Part shown: positions 1 to 6,523 of the stretch, one piece after another
How the letters are laid out: each line of letters opens with the position of its first letter
Position numbering within the stretch: the stretch's first letter is position 1
Assembly: GCA_902461995.1 (NCBI GenBank)
Contig: CABQAA010000105.1
Coordinates: 1 to 7,132 of the forward strand
Length of the DNA: 7,132 nucleotides
From: an uncultured Oscillospiraceae bacterium
GTDB lineage: Bacteria > Bacillota > Clostridia > Oscillospirales > Acutalibacteraceae
Reading direction: 5' to 3'
Program-made: the position numbers and the translations under genes
The notes under the pieces: generated by a model
Database searches by the model: none
Seen by the model: only the letters and a program-made list of their open reading frames with translations
Told to the model about the DNA's origin: nothing

Positions 1-31
1 GCTTGGATAATCGTTTTGAGGAGACGGCAGG

Positions 32-514
32 GTGGAAGGAAAACGAGCGCTCATCACAGATTTTATCTATGAGAACCAGGCGTCGATGTATCGCCTGGCG
101 TTTGCCTATGCCCACAGCCGGGAAGCGGCGCTCGATATCGTGCAGGATACGGTGGTCCAGGCCCTGACCCACGCATCCTCCCTGAAAGCGGCCGAGGCGG
201 TGAAGGCCTGGGTTTTCCGCATTCTGGTCAATGAAAGTCTCGCCTATCTGCGCCGCAACAAGCGCTTTATCTTAGTCGAGGATCTGCCGGAAGATTTGGT
301 GGAGGATGAGGACGTCGTCCAGAAGCTCGACGTTTACCGGGCGGTCGACCGTCTGGATCCCAAACTGCGTACCGTCGTGATGCTGCGGTTTTACGAGGAT
401 ATGAAGTTGGAGGAGATCGCCCGGATCACGGGTACCAACCTGAGCACCGTCAAAACCCGCCTCTATACGGCTCTCGGCCGGCTGCGGGAGGATCTGGGGT
501 GCGAGGTGTTCTGA
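32..514 (+). CDS. sigV: ECF-type RNA polymerase sigma factor, SigV-like
   Basis: A 160-residue alternative sigma factor that would direct RNA polymerase to envelope-stress promoters when not held by its anti-sigma factor. Sigma region 2 lies at about residues 11-78 (helices around YENQASMYRLAFAYAHS, then the DIVQDT segment and the AWVFRILVNESLAYLRRNKR stretch). An acidic linker (EDLPEDLVEDEDV) follows, and region 4 with its helix-turn-helix lies at about 103-155 (LDPKLRTVVMLRFYEDM, then LEEIARITGTNLSTVKTRL). Length and two-domain layout fit ECF sigma factors. The GTG start is set by GAGGAGA at 18-24, seven bases upstream. The next gene encodes an RsiV-type anti-sigma factor 28 nt downstream, which points to the SigV branch (ECF30 group) rather than SigW or SigM. 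SigV-type factors usually autoregulate, but the promoter would lie mostly left of the window. The ECF call is very secure; the SigV label rests mainly on its partner. Confidence 0.9.
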   Translation: MEGKRALITDFIYENQASMYRLAFAYAHSREAALDIVQDTVVQALTHASSLKAAEAVKAWVFRILVNESLAYLRRNKRFILVEDLPEDLVEDEDVVQKLDVYRAVDRLDPKLRTVVMLRFYEDMKLEEIARITGTNLSTVKTRLYTALGRLREDLGCEVF

Positions 515-527
515 CACAGCGTCTGTG

Positions 528-535
528 AAAGGGGG
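528..535 (+). promoter_or_regulatory. Ribosome binding site deciding the rsiV start
   Basis: AAAGGGGG sits seven bases before the ATG at 543. An in-frame GTG at 525 would add six residues but overlaps this site and has no comparable Shine-Dalgarno sequence of its own, so the ATG is preferred. Confidence 0.7.
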
Positions 536-542
536 AAACGGG

Positions 543-1394
543 ATGAATTCCATAGAGGATGCCAAGGCGGTTTATGATACCATTGCACCGCCGGCCGAGC
601 TCGAGGGAGCGATCCGGGATGCGGTGCGCAGCACGCGGAAAACCCGCAGCGCCCATGTGGCCCGCTGGTCGATGATCGCAGCCGCAGCGATCTGCTCGGT
701 ATTCGTCGTGCTGGTGAATGCCAGTCCGGTACTGGCCAATAATCTGTACGAGGTCCCCGTCATCGGAAACGTGGCCAGGGTTTTCACCTTTACACAATAT
801 GAAAAAACGGAAGAAGCCGACGTGCTGAAAGTCAATCTGCCGGCCTTGGAAAACACGGGCAATTCGGAGCTGGAGCGGCGGATCAATTACGAAATCCAGT
901 ATAAAATGAATCAGCTCGTCGAAGAGGCCCGTCAGCGGGCCCGGGCGTATAAACAGGCTTTTCTGGAGACCGGGGGACGGGAAGAGGAATTCCTGCCGAC
1001 CGAGATTTATGTCGACTACACCCTGTACTGCAACGATGGTCAGACCGTCTCTTTTGTGGTGGAAAAAGCGGAAACGGCCGCGAGTTTTTACGGGGAACAG
1101 TATTTTTATAACATCGATCTGGAATCCGGCCGGAATCTCACGCTGAGGGACATGCTTGGCCCCGACTATATCCGCCTGATCAACGACAGCGTAAGGCGAC
1201 AGATCGGGGAGCGGATGGCCGCGGACGATTCCCTGTACTACTACAAGGACGAAGAAGGGGCCTTCACCTCCATTCGGGACGACCAGCCGTTTTATGTCAA
1301 TGCGCAGGGGCGCGTTGTGGTGGTGTTTGAAAAATACGAAATTGCCCCGGGGTACATGGGTGTTCAGGAATTTGAAATCTTGCCTGAGGCGTAG
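543..1394 (+). CDS. rsiV: RsiV-type membrane anti-sigma factor (DUF3298 domain)
   Basis: A 283-residue single-pass membrane protein expected to bind the preceding sigma factor with its short cytoplasmic tail (about residues 1-42) and sense the envelope with its outer domain. The tail has no HxxxCxxC zinc motif, as expected for the RsiV class. A membrane helix runs from about 43 to 58, followed by a signal-peptidase-like site (V63-L64-A65). Then comes the VPVIGNVARVFTF segment typical of the family and, from about 80 to 279, a DUF3298/RsiV-like domain ending in YEIAPGYMGVQEFEI. Length is close to B. subtilis RsiV (285 aa). In that protein, lysozyme binding to the outer domain licenses signal-peptidase cleavage, then site-2 cleavage by RasP. 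A P-x-Y element (P269, Y271) lies near the end; from memory, P and Y residues of such an element contact lysozyme in B. subtilis. The family call is secure; lysozyme as ligand is inferred. The stop codon is immediately followed by the ribosome binding site of the next gene. Confidence 0.85.
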   Translation: MNSIEDAKAVYDTIAPPAELEGAIRDAVRSTRKTRSAHVARWSMIAAAAICSVFVVLVNASPVLANNLYEVPVIGNVARVFTFTQYEKTEEADVLKVNLPALENTGNSELERRINYEIQYKMNQLVEEARQRARAYKQAFLETGGREEEFLPTEIYVDYTLYCNDGQTVSFVVEKAETAASFYGEQYFYNIDLESGRNLTLRDMLGPDYIRLINDSVRRQIGERMAADDSLYYYKDEEGAFTSIRDDQPFYVNAQGRVVVVFEKYEIAPGYMGVQEFEILPEA

Positions 1395-1403
1395 AGGTGG
1401 ACT

Positions 1404-2825
1404 ATGGTATTCAGCAGTCCGTTGTTTTTGTTTTATTTTCTTCCCGTCGTGCTCATTCTGTACTATCTGGTTCCCCGCGGACAGATTTTTTGGAAGAATC
1501 TGGTGCTGCTCGTTTGCAGCCTCTTCTTTTATGCCTGGGGCGAACCGGTCTATGTTCTGCTGATGCTGTTTTCCATAGCGATGGATTACGGCCTCGGCCG
1601 ATGGCTCGAGCATGAGAAAAAACGCGGGGGGCATCCCGGACGGATCCTGGCTCTCGCGGTCGTGCTCAATCTGCTGTTCCTCGCGTTCTTTAAATATGCC
1701 AATTTCCTCATCGGGATCGTCAACGGCGTGAGCAAAGCGGGCGTGCCGCTTTTGGATGTTTCCCTGCCGATCGGCATCTCGTTCTATACGTTTCAGGCGC
1801 TGTCGTATATCATCGACCTGTACCGCGGAGAGGTGGAGGTGCAGCGCAGCATCCTGAATTTCGGCACCTACGTCTCCCTGTTTCCCCAGCTCATCGCCGG
1901 GCCCATCGTGCGGATCAAAACCGTGGCGGGCGAACTGCAGGAGCGGGAAGAATCGTTCCCGGATTTTGCCGCGGGCGTCCGGCGGTTTGTGGTGGGCCTG
2001 GCGAAAAAGGTGCTGCTCGCGAATACGGTTGGCGAAATCTGGCAGAAGATTTCGGCGATGGATATGGACTCTATGCCGGTTCTCACTGCCTGGATTGGAA
2101 TCGCGGCGTTCACGTTTCAGATCTATTTTGACTTTTCCGGTTATTCCGATATGGCGATCGGCCTCGGCCGGATGTTCGGTTTTCATTTTGAGGAGAATTT
2201 CAATTATCCGTATGTCGCCACAAGCATCACGGATTTCTGGCGGCGCTGGCATATCACCCTGAGCACCTGGTTCCGGGAATACGTCTACATCCCGCTCGGC
2301 GGAAACCGTCGGGGGCTTGCCAAACAGATCCGGAACATTCTGGTTGTCTGGCTGCTGACCGGTATCTGGCACGGTGCGGGCTGGAACTTCGTGGTGTGGG
2401 GTCTATATTTCGGCGTCATCCTGATGGTAGAAAAGATCGGCCTGCTCCGCCTGCTCGATAAGATACCGGCGGTTTTCCGGCATGTATACACCATGCTGCT
2501 CGTCATGATCAGCTGGGCAATTTTCGCGTTCGACTCTCTGGGACAGGGGATGCGGTATATCGGCGCCCTCTTTGGGGCCGGGGGCCGTTTCTGGGACGGG
2601 CAGGGGATCTATCTGCTCTATTCCAGCGCGGTGCTGCTGGTCCTGCTCATCGTCGGAAGCACGGCTCTGCCGCGAAAGACAGCCGCCCTTGTCGGCGGCC
2701 GGCTGAAGGCGCATCCCGCGGTGCTGACGGCCGTGGAACTTGGCCTGATTCTTCTCGGCCTCATTTTCTGTATCGCGTTTTTGGTGGATGCGTCCTACAA
2801 CCCGTTTCTGTATTTCCGTTTTTAG
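1404..2825 (+). CDS. MBOAT O-acyltransferase, AlgI/DltB/PatA-like
   Basis: A 473-residue polytopic membrane protein of the membrane-bound O-acyltransferase family, which passes acyl (commonly acetyl) groups across the membrane for transfer to an extracytoplasmic polymer. It opens with the characteristic MVFSSPLFLFYFLP, giving a secure ATG start, with AGAGGTGG at 1393-1400 just upstream. Family blocks follow in order: LPIGISFYTFQ (121-131), FPQLIAGPIVR (160-170), the FDFSGYSDMAIGLGRMFG block, DFWRRWHITLSTWFREYVYIPLGG with His283, and GIWHGAGWNFVVWG with the invariant active-site His323. Hydrophobic spans cover most of the chain, and the length matches AlgI-like proteins. It is followed 12 nt later by an AlgJ/DHHW protein, the usual partner of this MBOAT type in Firmicutes. 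It is unlikely to be DltB itself, because no dltA, dltC or dltD accompanies it. Substrate could be peptidoglycan, an exopolysaccharide or a wall polymer. Its place after sigV-rsiV favours a stress-induced wall modification. Confidence 0.9.
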   Translation: MVFSSPLFLFYFLPVVLILYYLVPRGQIFWKNLVLLVCSLFFYAWGEPVYVLLMLFSIAMDYGLGRWLEHEKKRGGHPGRILALAVVLNLLFLAFFKYANFLIGIVNGVSKAGVPLLDVSLPIGISFYTFQALSYIIDLYRGEVEVQRSILNFGTYVSLFPQLIAGPIVRIKTVAGELQEREESFPDFAAGVRRFVVGLAKKVLLANTVGEIWQKISAMDMDSMPVLTAWIGIAAFTFQIYFDFSGYSDMAIGLGRMFGFHFEENFNYPYVATSITDFWRRWHITLSTWFREYVYIPLGGNRRGLAKQIRNILVVWLLTGIWHGAGWNFVVWGLYFGVILMVEKIGLLRLLDKIPAVFRHVYTMLLVMISWAIFAFDSLGQGMRYIGALFGAGGRFWDGQGIYLLYSSAVLLVLLIVGSTALPRKTAALVGGRLKAHPAVLTAVELGLILLGLIFCIAFLVDASYNPFLYFRF

Positions 2826-2830
2826 GAGGG
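2824..2830 (+). promoter_or_regulatory. Strong ribosome binding site deciding a TTG start
   Basis: AGGAGGG lies directly after the MBOAT stop codon and seven bases before the TTG at 2838. No nearby in-frame ATG or GTG competes, so this near-consensus site makes the TTG the start of the DHHW gene. Confidence 0.8.
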
Positions 2831-2837
2831 AATCCCA

Positions 2838-3980
2838 TTGCGCAAAGATAAAATCATCTCGCTCGTATTTGTGGGGACCCTCATGGCGGGGTTTCTTTGG
2901 AATATTCTGACACCGGTGAAGGACTATTCGGAACGGGAAAACCGGTATCTGCAGGGCTGGCCTGCGGTTTCGGCCGAGAGGGTGTTTTCCGGCCAGTTCG
3001 GAAAGGATTTCGAGACCTTCACCACCGATCAGTTCCCGATGCGGGACGGCTGGGTGGCGCTCAAAACCATGGCGGGCCTCGCCACCCTCCGGCCGGATAA
3101 CGGACGGGTGTATTTCGGGAAAAACGGCCGTCTGTTTGAAGTGCCGGCCGCGGCGGACACCGCTCTCGAAGAGACCAACTGCGAGGCAGTGGCGGACTTC
3201 CTTTTGCGGATGATGCAGGCGAATCCGACGCTGAATGCCTCGGTTATGCTGGCTCCCACCGCGACGACGGTGCTCGCAAACGCGCTCCCCGCCTATGCTC
3301 CCGTGGCCAATGAAGCCGCGCTGATCGATCGGATGCGCCGCTCTCTTGGCGGCCGGGTCGTGTTCTGCGATCCCACTCCCGCGATGCTGAGCGTGCTGGA
3401 CCGGGAGAATCTCTATTACCGCACCGACCACCACTGGACAACCAGAGGGGCGTACGTCGCCTATCGGGCCCTGATGGAAGCGCAGGGACTCCAGCCGCTT
3501 GCGGAGAAAGAGTTTACCATCGAAACCGTAGCGGACGACTTTTACGGCACCCTGTACTCCAAAGCGAACCTTTCCTTGATTTCCCCCGACACCATACAGG
3601 TTTATCACCCCAAAACGGCGAATCCCTGTACCGTGACCTGGGACGGCGGCAAGACGATGCGGGACACACTCTACGACCCTTCCTGTCTGGAAGGCCGCGA
3701 TAAATACGCCTATTTTCTCGGCGGGAATCATCCTCTCACCGAAATTGAAACGGGTGTGCGGAACGGCCGGCATCTGCTGGTGCTCAAGGATTCGTATGCC
3801 CATGCCCTGATCCCGTTTTTGACGGCACATTATGAAACCATCGACGTCGTGGACCTCCGGTATTTCAAGGAAACGATCCCTTCGTGGATGGACGGACGGA
3901 AGATCACCGACGTGCTGGTGCTGTATAACGCGTCCACCTTTGCGGCCGATCGTCAGCTTGCTCCGGCGCTTGCAAAATAA
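2838..3980 (+). CDS. DHHW-family / AlgJ-like O-acetylation protein
   Basis: A 380-residue protein of the DHHW family, relatives of alginate O-acetylation protein AlgJ, which carry an SGNH-like fold and work with a partner MBOAT at the outer face of the membrane. An N-terminal hydrophobic helix (about 6-24) with K/R before it looks like an uncleaved anchor. The family signature SERENRYLQGWPAVS follows at 30-44, and FETFTTDQFPMRDGW at about 58-72. The name-giving motif TDHHWT places D197, H198, H199 and W200. The C-terminal block LVLKDSYAHALIPFL places S319. By analogy with the AlgJ catalytic Asp-x-His plus Ser, the candidate triad is D197/H199/S319, all present. It is the last gene of the operon, ending just before a strong hairpin terminator. 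The most likely role is transfer of the acyl group supplied by the MBOAT partner to a surface glycan. The family call is secure; the polymer is unknown. Confidence 0.88.
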   Translation: MRKDKIISLVFVGTLMAGFLWNILTPVKDYSERENRYLQGWPAVSAERVFSGQFGKDFETFTTDQFPMRDGWVALKTMAGLATLRPDNGRVYFGKNGRLFEVPAAADTALEETNCEAVADFLLRMMQANPTLNASVMLAPTATTVLANALPAYAPVANEAALIDRMRRSLGGRVVFCDPTPAMLSVLDRENLYYRTDHHWTTRGAYVAYRALMEAQGLQPLAEKEFTIETVADDFYGTLYSKANLSLISPDTIQVYHPKTANPCTVTWDGGKTMRDTLYDPSCLEGRDKYAYFLGGNHPLTEIETGVRNGRHLLVLKDSYAHALIPFLTAHYETIDVVDLRYFKETIPSWMDGRKITDVLVLYNASTFAADRQLAPALAK

Positions 3981-3992
3981 AAAATGGAACGA

Positions 3993-4034
3993 AAAACCCG
4001 GGAACACACGGCTGTCCGTGCGTTCCCGGGTTTT
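3993..4034. terminator. Bidirectional intrinsic terminator between convergent genes
   Basis: A 13-bp perfect inverted repeat (AAAACCCGGGAAC with GTTCCCGGGTTTT), one A/C mismatch, a further 5 bp (CACGG/CCGTG) and a CTGT loop. A-rich sequence on the left (five A at 3992-3996 and six A around 3979-3984) gives a U-tract for the minus strand, and TTTT on the right serves the plus strand. It lies 12 nt after the DHHW stop and 11 nt after the SGNH stop on the other strand, so it can end both transcripts. Confidence 0.9.
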
Positions 4035-4045
4035 GTCCGTCTGCG

Positions 4046-4882
4046 TCAGTAGAGACGGTTCTGATCGTAGAAATCGAGAAGTGCCTGATAGGCGGCGCGA
4101 TTGAAATGAAGGCCGTCCCCGGCATCGAATTTGGCATTCAGGGCGCCTTTGGAATTCTTAAGAACCGGTGCGCTGTCCATATAAACGCCCCCCTTTTCCT
4201 CCACGAGTGCCTTGAGCTTGGCGTTATAGGAATCGATGGTGCGGTTCGACATATTGGCGTTGGCCGCGGTTTTTTCTGCGGATACGGGCAGAATGGACTG
4301 GACGATCAACAGGGTGTCGGGGGACGCGGCTCTAAGTTCGTCCAGAAACGCATCGTATTCGGACATGAATGTGTCCGAATCCATAAAACCCACACCGTTG
4401 ATGCCGAAGGATACCACCATCCGGACCGGTTTGACGAGGGCGATGGCCTGGGCGATGGTCAGCTTTTTGCTGGTGCCGCTGAGCGTCAGGAATTTATCCG
4501 TGCGCGCGGATTTATGGTTGAATCCGTCCACGGCATAGACGTTGCTCTGCGGAATGTAACCGTATTTTGCCAGGCCGTTTGTACGGGAATCCCCGATGAA
4601 AATGGTGTCGGCGATATACTCGTCAAACGTCTGATTCGGATGGGGTTTGGCGTTCGACGAGGTTTTGTCTCCGCCTCCGGCCCCAATAAAAGGAATGGTA
4701 AACGGATCGCCGGACGCATGGCCATACAGCCAATAGGCGGCAAACAACGCCCCAGCCGCGACCAGACAGATCATGAGCGAAATGCCGAACGCCCACCGGG
4801 CGGGATGCCTTTTTTTCGGTTGTTTTTTTCCATTTGGAGAAGTCTTCAACGTCTTTGGATTGGCCACCTTAACACGACCCAA
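4046..4882 (-). CDS. Membrane-anchored SGNH/GDSL-type hydrolase
   Basis: A 278-residue protein with a basic cytoplasmic tail (1-30), one membrane helix (about 31-53), a low-complexity linker (55-85) and an outer SGNH esterase/acyltransferase-like domain. Block I is FIGDSRTNGL with nucleophile S99. G120 in VDGFNHKS may be block II. Block III is SFGING with N162, where the usual GxND is GxNG. Block V is DGLHFN with D256 and H259. All four SGNH catalytic positions therefore have candidates. It could remove or transfer O-acyl groups on surface glycans, which suits its position convergent to the MBOAT-DHHW pair, although SGNH proteins have many other substrates. The start is uncertain: TTG at 4882 has only a weak ribosome binding site and sits about 14 nt after the predicted transcription start. 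An in-frame GTG at 4867 (residue 6) and TTG at 4849 (residue 12) are alternatives. None of these changes the domain content. Confidence 0.8.
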   Translation of the reverse strand: MGRVKVANPKTLKTSPNGKKQPKKRHPARWAFGISLMICLVAAGALFAAYWLYGHASGDPFTIPFIGAGGGDKTSSNAKPHPNQTFDEYIADTIFIGDSRTNGLAKYGYIPQSNVYAVDGFNHKSARTDKFLTLSGTSKKLTIAQAIALVKPVRMVVSFGINGVGFMDSDTFMSEYDAFLDELRAASPDTLLIVQSILPVSAEKTAANANMSNRTIDSYNAKLKALVEEKGGVYMDSAPVLKNSKGALNAKFDAGDGLHFNRAAYQALLDFYDQNRLY

Positions 4883-4902
4883 TTCTAAAATAATGTGTTG
4901 TC

Positions 4903-4931
4903 AGTATAGCATATCCATTTTGTCTCTGCAA
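4903..4931 (-). promoter_or_regulatory. Sigma-A-type promoter of the SGNH hydrolase gene
   Basis: On the minus strand, TTGCAG (4931-4926) and TATACT (4908-4903) are separated by exactly 17 bases, and TGC directly before the -10 gives an extended -10 (TGnTATACT). Transcription should begin near 4896, leaving a very short leader. This suggests housekeeping expression separate from the sigV operon. Confidence 0.75.
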
Positions 4932-4970
4932 CTGCCGCGCCGGCGGCTCTGCAAAAAATCGGCTGTGCGG

Positions 4971-4999
4971 TTGATTATTTTTCCGCCTCATGGTACAAT
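4971..4999 (+). promoter_or_regulatory. Sigma-A-type promoter of the signal peptidase/rbgA cluster
   Basis: TTGATT (4971-4976) and TACAAT (4994-4999) are 17 bases apart, with TGG directly before the -10 (extended -10). Transcription should start near 5006, giving a leader of about 47 nt. The promoter is back to back with that of the SGNH gene, with 39 nt between the two -35 boxes. TATAGT at 5004-5009 is a weaker alternative -10. Confidence 0.75.
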
Positions 5000-5052
5000 C
5001 TCGTATAGTGTTCCGATCGGGATGATCGGCGGGAACGGAGGCGGAAGACGGC

Positions 5053-5607
5053 ATGAAGCGTATCCAGCGCAAAGCGGCGGCAGAGAACGCGGCCCTGTCC
5101 TGGACATCCGTATGTTACGATGTCGCGGAAATCCTGGTGGTGTCGCTGATCTGTGTCGTGGTCTTTTTTACCATGCTGTTCCGCATCGTGGGGGTTAAGG
5201 GCGATTCCATGAAGGATACCCTCTATGAAGGGGACCGGCTGATTCTCTGCCCCATTCTGACTTCGCCGCGGCAGGGCGACATTGTAGTGATCAACCGCTA
5301 TACCGAGGAACCGCTGATTAAGCGGGTGATCGGGGTGGCGGGCGATACCGTGGAAATCGACGAGACCGCTCACCGCGTTCTTTTAAACGGGGAGCCGTTG
5401 GACGAACCCTATGTGCATTATCCGACCCCGGCTTATGATATGACGGAGGCGGTTGCTGTTCCCGAGGGCTATCTGCTCGTCATGGGCGATCACCGCAACG
5501 ATTCGCACGACAGCCGCGCTGCGGATATCGGCCTGGTTTCGGTGGAGGATATTGTGGGACGGGCGGTATTTCGGATCTGGCCGCTTGGTCGGATCGGAAG
5601 CGTTTAG
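5053..5607 (+). CDS. lepB: Signal peptidase I (first copy)
   Basis: A 184-residue type I signal peptidase that cleaves signal peptides from exported proteins at the outer face of the membrane. A basic cytoplasmic tail (K2, R3, R6, K7) precedes one membrane helix (about 24-43). The catalytic Ser is S52 in VKGDSM and the general base Lys is K90 in PLIKRVIGVAGD. Box E is MGDHRNDSHDSR (144-155). One N-terminal span and about 180 residues are typical of Gram-positive SipS-type enzymes. GGAGG at 5037-5041 and GGAAG at 5043-5047 precede the ATG. The gene is followed 16 nt later by rbgA, an arrangement common in Firmicutes. A second copy follows rbgA, about 64% identical over 138 gap-free aligned residues by hand count. 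Besides general secretion, it is a candidate site-1 protease for the RsiV homologue in this window, because B. subtilis SipS and SipT do this. Confidence 0.95.
   Translation: MKRIQRKAAAENAALSWTSVCYDVAEILVVSLICVVVFFTMLFRIVGVKGDSMKDTLYEGDRLILCPILTSPRQGDIVVINRYTEEPLIKRVIGVAGDTVEIDETAHRVLLNGEPLDEPYVHYPTPAYDMTEAVAVPEGYLLVMGDHRNDSHDSRAADIGLVSVEDIVGRAVFRIWPLGRIGSV
5308..5345 (+). repeat. Direct repeat copy 1, inside the first lepB
   Basis: A 38-base stretch coding for the catalytic-Lys segment (EPLIKRVIGVAGD). It matches 6785-6822 in the second lepB at 37 of 38 positions (T versus C at a third codon position). The two copies are in the same orientation and 1,477 bases apart, with rbgA between them. 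Confidence 0.85.
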
Positions 5608-5614
5608 AAAGGGG
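5608..5614 (+). promoter_or_regulatory. Ribosome binding site deciding the rbgA TTG start
   Basis: AAAGGGG follows the lepB stop and lies nine bases before the TTG at 5624. The reading frame is open back to 5453 inside lepB, but homology to RbgA begins only at the IQWFPGHM block, just after this TTG. The longer form is therefore rejected. Confidence 0.8.
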
Positions 5615-5623
5615 AGACCGGCC

Positions 5624-6487
5624 TTGGAAAACAGTCAGAATATACAGTGGTTTCCAGGGCATATGACGCGCACCCGCCGTCAGATTCAGTCCTGTCTGCC
5701 TCTGATTGACGCGGTCGCCGAAGTGGTGGACGCCCGCATCCCGCAAAGCAGCCGGAATCCGGAGTTGGATGCGCTTACGCCGGGGAAGCCCCGGTTGGTG
5801 ATTCTCAACAAGGCGGACATCGCGGACGAGGCGGCGACCTCTTTCTGGATGGACTGGTTCCGGAAGCAGGGAGCTGCGGTGATGGCGGCCGACTGCAAGG
5901 GCGGCAAGGGTGTCAGCCAGTTTGCGCCGCTGATTCGCCGGCTTCTGAAGGATAAAATCGACCAATGGACCGCCAAAGGAATGCCTGGGCATCCGGTGCG
6001 CGTCCTGGTTGCGGGGATCCCAAACTCCGGGAAATCCTCCCTGATCAACCGTCTGGCGAAGGGCGGAAAAGCCAAAGTGGAGGACCGCCCCGGCGTCACC
6101 CGGGATCAGCGGTGGTTCAACGCCGACGGGGGCATTCAGCTGCTGGACACCCCCGGAGTCCTCTGGCCCAAGTTCGAGGATCAGACGGTGGCGAGGCATC
6201 TCGCCTTCACCGGGGCCATCCGGGATCAGGTTCTCGATGGGGAAGAGTTAGCCTGCGACTTGCTGGAGCTGCTGCGGGAGCGGATCCCGGATGCGCTTCG
6301 CGGACGGTACCGCCTTTCCGGGGATTTGCCCGCGGAGGGCTATGCCCTGCTCGAAGAGATCGGCCGGCGGCGCGGCATGCTCGTGTCGGGCGGCGAGATC
6401 GACACCGAACGGACGGCGGCGATGGTGCTCGATGAGTTCCGGGGGGGCAAGCTCGGCCGCGTGACGCTCGAGCGGCCCGGTCCCTGA
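5624..6487 (+). CDS. rbgA: Ribosome biogenesis GTPase RbgA (YlqF)
   Basis: A 287-residue circularly permuted GTPase required for late maturation of the 50S ribosomal subunit in the cytoplasm. The permuted order is visible. The N-terminal IQWFPGHM block carries H13, equivalent to the catalytic His reported in B. subtilis RbgA. Next come VVDARIPQSSRNP, then G4 (LNKAD, N62-D65), then G1/P-loop (GIPNSGKSS, 131-139), G2 around PGVTRDQ, and G3 (DTPG, 175-178). A C-terminal helical region of about 100 residues follows and would contact rRNA. Length matches the family (about 280 residues). The TTG start is fixed by the upstream AAAGGGG. The gene lies between two signal peptidase genes on the same strand and is probably co-transcribed with them, a known Firmicutes linkage (lepB-rbgA-rnhB), although the second lepB copy inserted here is unusual. 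Confidence 0.95.
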   Translation: MENSQNIQWFPGHMTRTRRQIQSCLPLIDAVAEVVDARIPQSSRNPELDALTPGKPRLVILNKADIADEAATSFWMDWFRKQGAAVMAADCKGGKGVSQFAPLIRRLLKDKIDQWTAKGMPGHPVRVLVAGIPNSGKSSLINRLAKGGKAKVEDRPGVTRDQRWFNADGGIQLLDTPGVLWPKFEDQTVARHLAFTGAIRDQVLDGEELACDLLELLRERIPDALRGRYRLSGDLPAEGYALLEEIGRRRGMLVSGGEIDTERTAAMVLDEFRGGKLGRVTLERPGP

Positions 6488-6523
6488 TGGTTTACAACAA
6501 TTGCAGATAAGGCGGCGATACAG

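Noticed and set aside
6..11. GATAAT as a possible -10 box for the sigma factor gene
   Set aside because: The -35 region lies outside the window, so it cannot be tested. It would also place the transcription start almost on the ribosome binding site.
450..2372. Long minus-strand open frame of 640 codons opposite rsiV and the MBOAT gene
   Set aside because: Its translation is rich in His, Arg, Gln and Pro with no domain, and it lies opposite two clearly recognised genes. It is a shadow of GC-rich codon use.
2403..4007. Long minus-strand open frame of 534 codons opposite the DHHW gene
   Set aside because: Low-complexity shadow composition with no motif, and it also runs through the terminator. 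The plus-strand gene has clear family signatures.
4106..4888. Plus-strand open frame of 260 codons opposite the SGNH gene
   Set aside because: No recognisable domain, while the minus strand shows all SGNH blocks and a matching promoter.
4773..5198. Plus-strand open frame of 141 codons across the divergent intergenic region
   Set aside because: It crosses both promoters and overlaps the start of lepB in another frame, with no domain or ribosome binding site.
5453..5623. N-terminal extension of the rbgA frame back into lepB
   Set aside because: The extra 57 residues are an out-of-frame reading of the lepB end. The TTG at 5624 has a good ribosome binding site and starts just before the conserved RbgA block.
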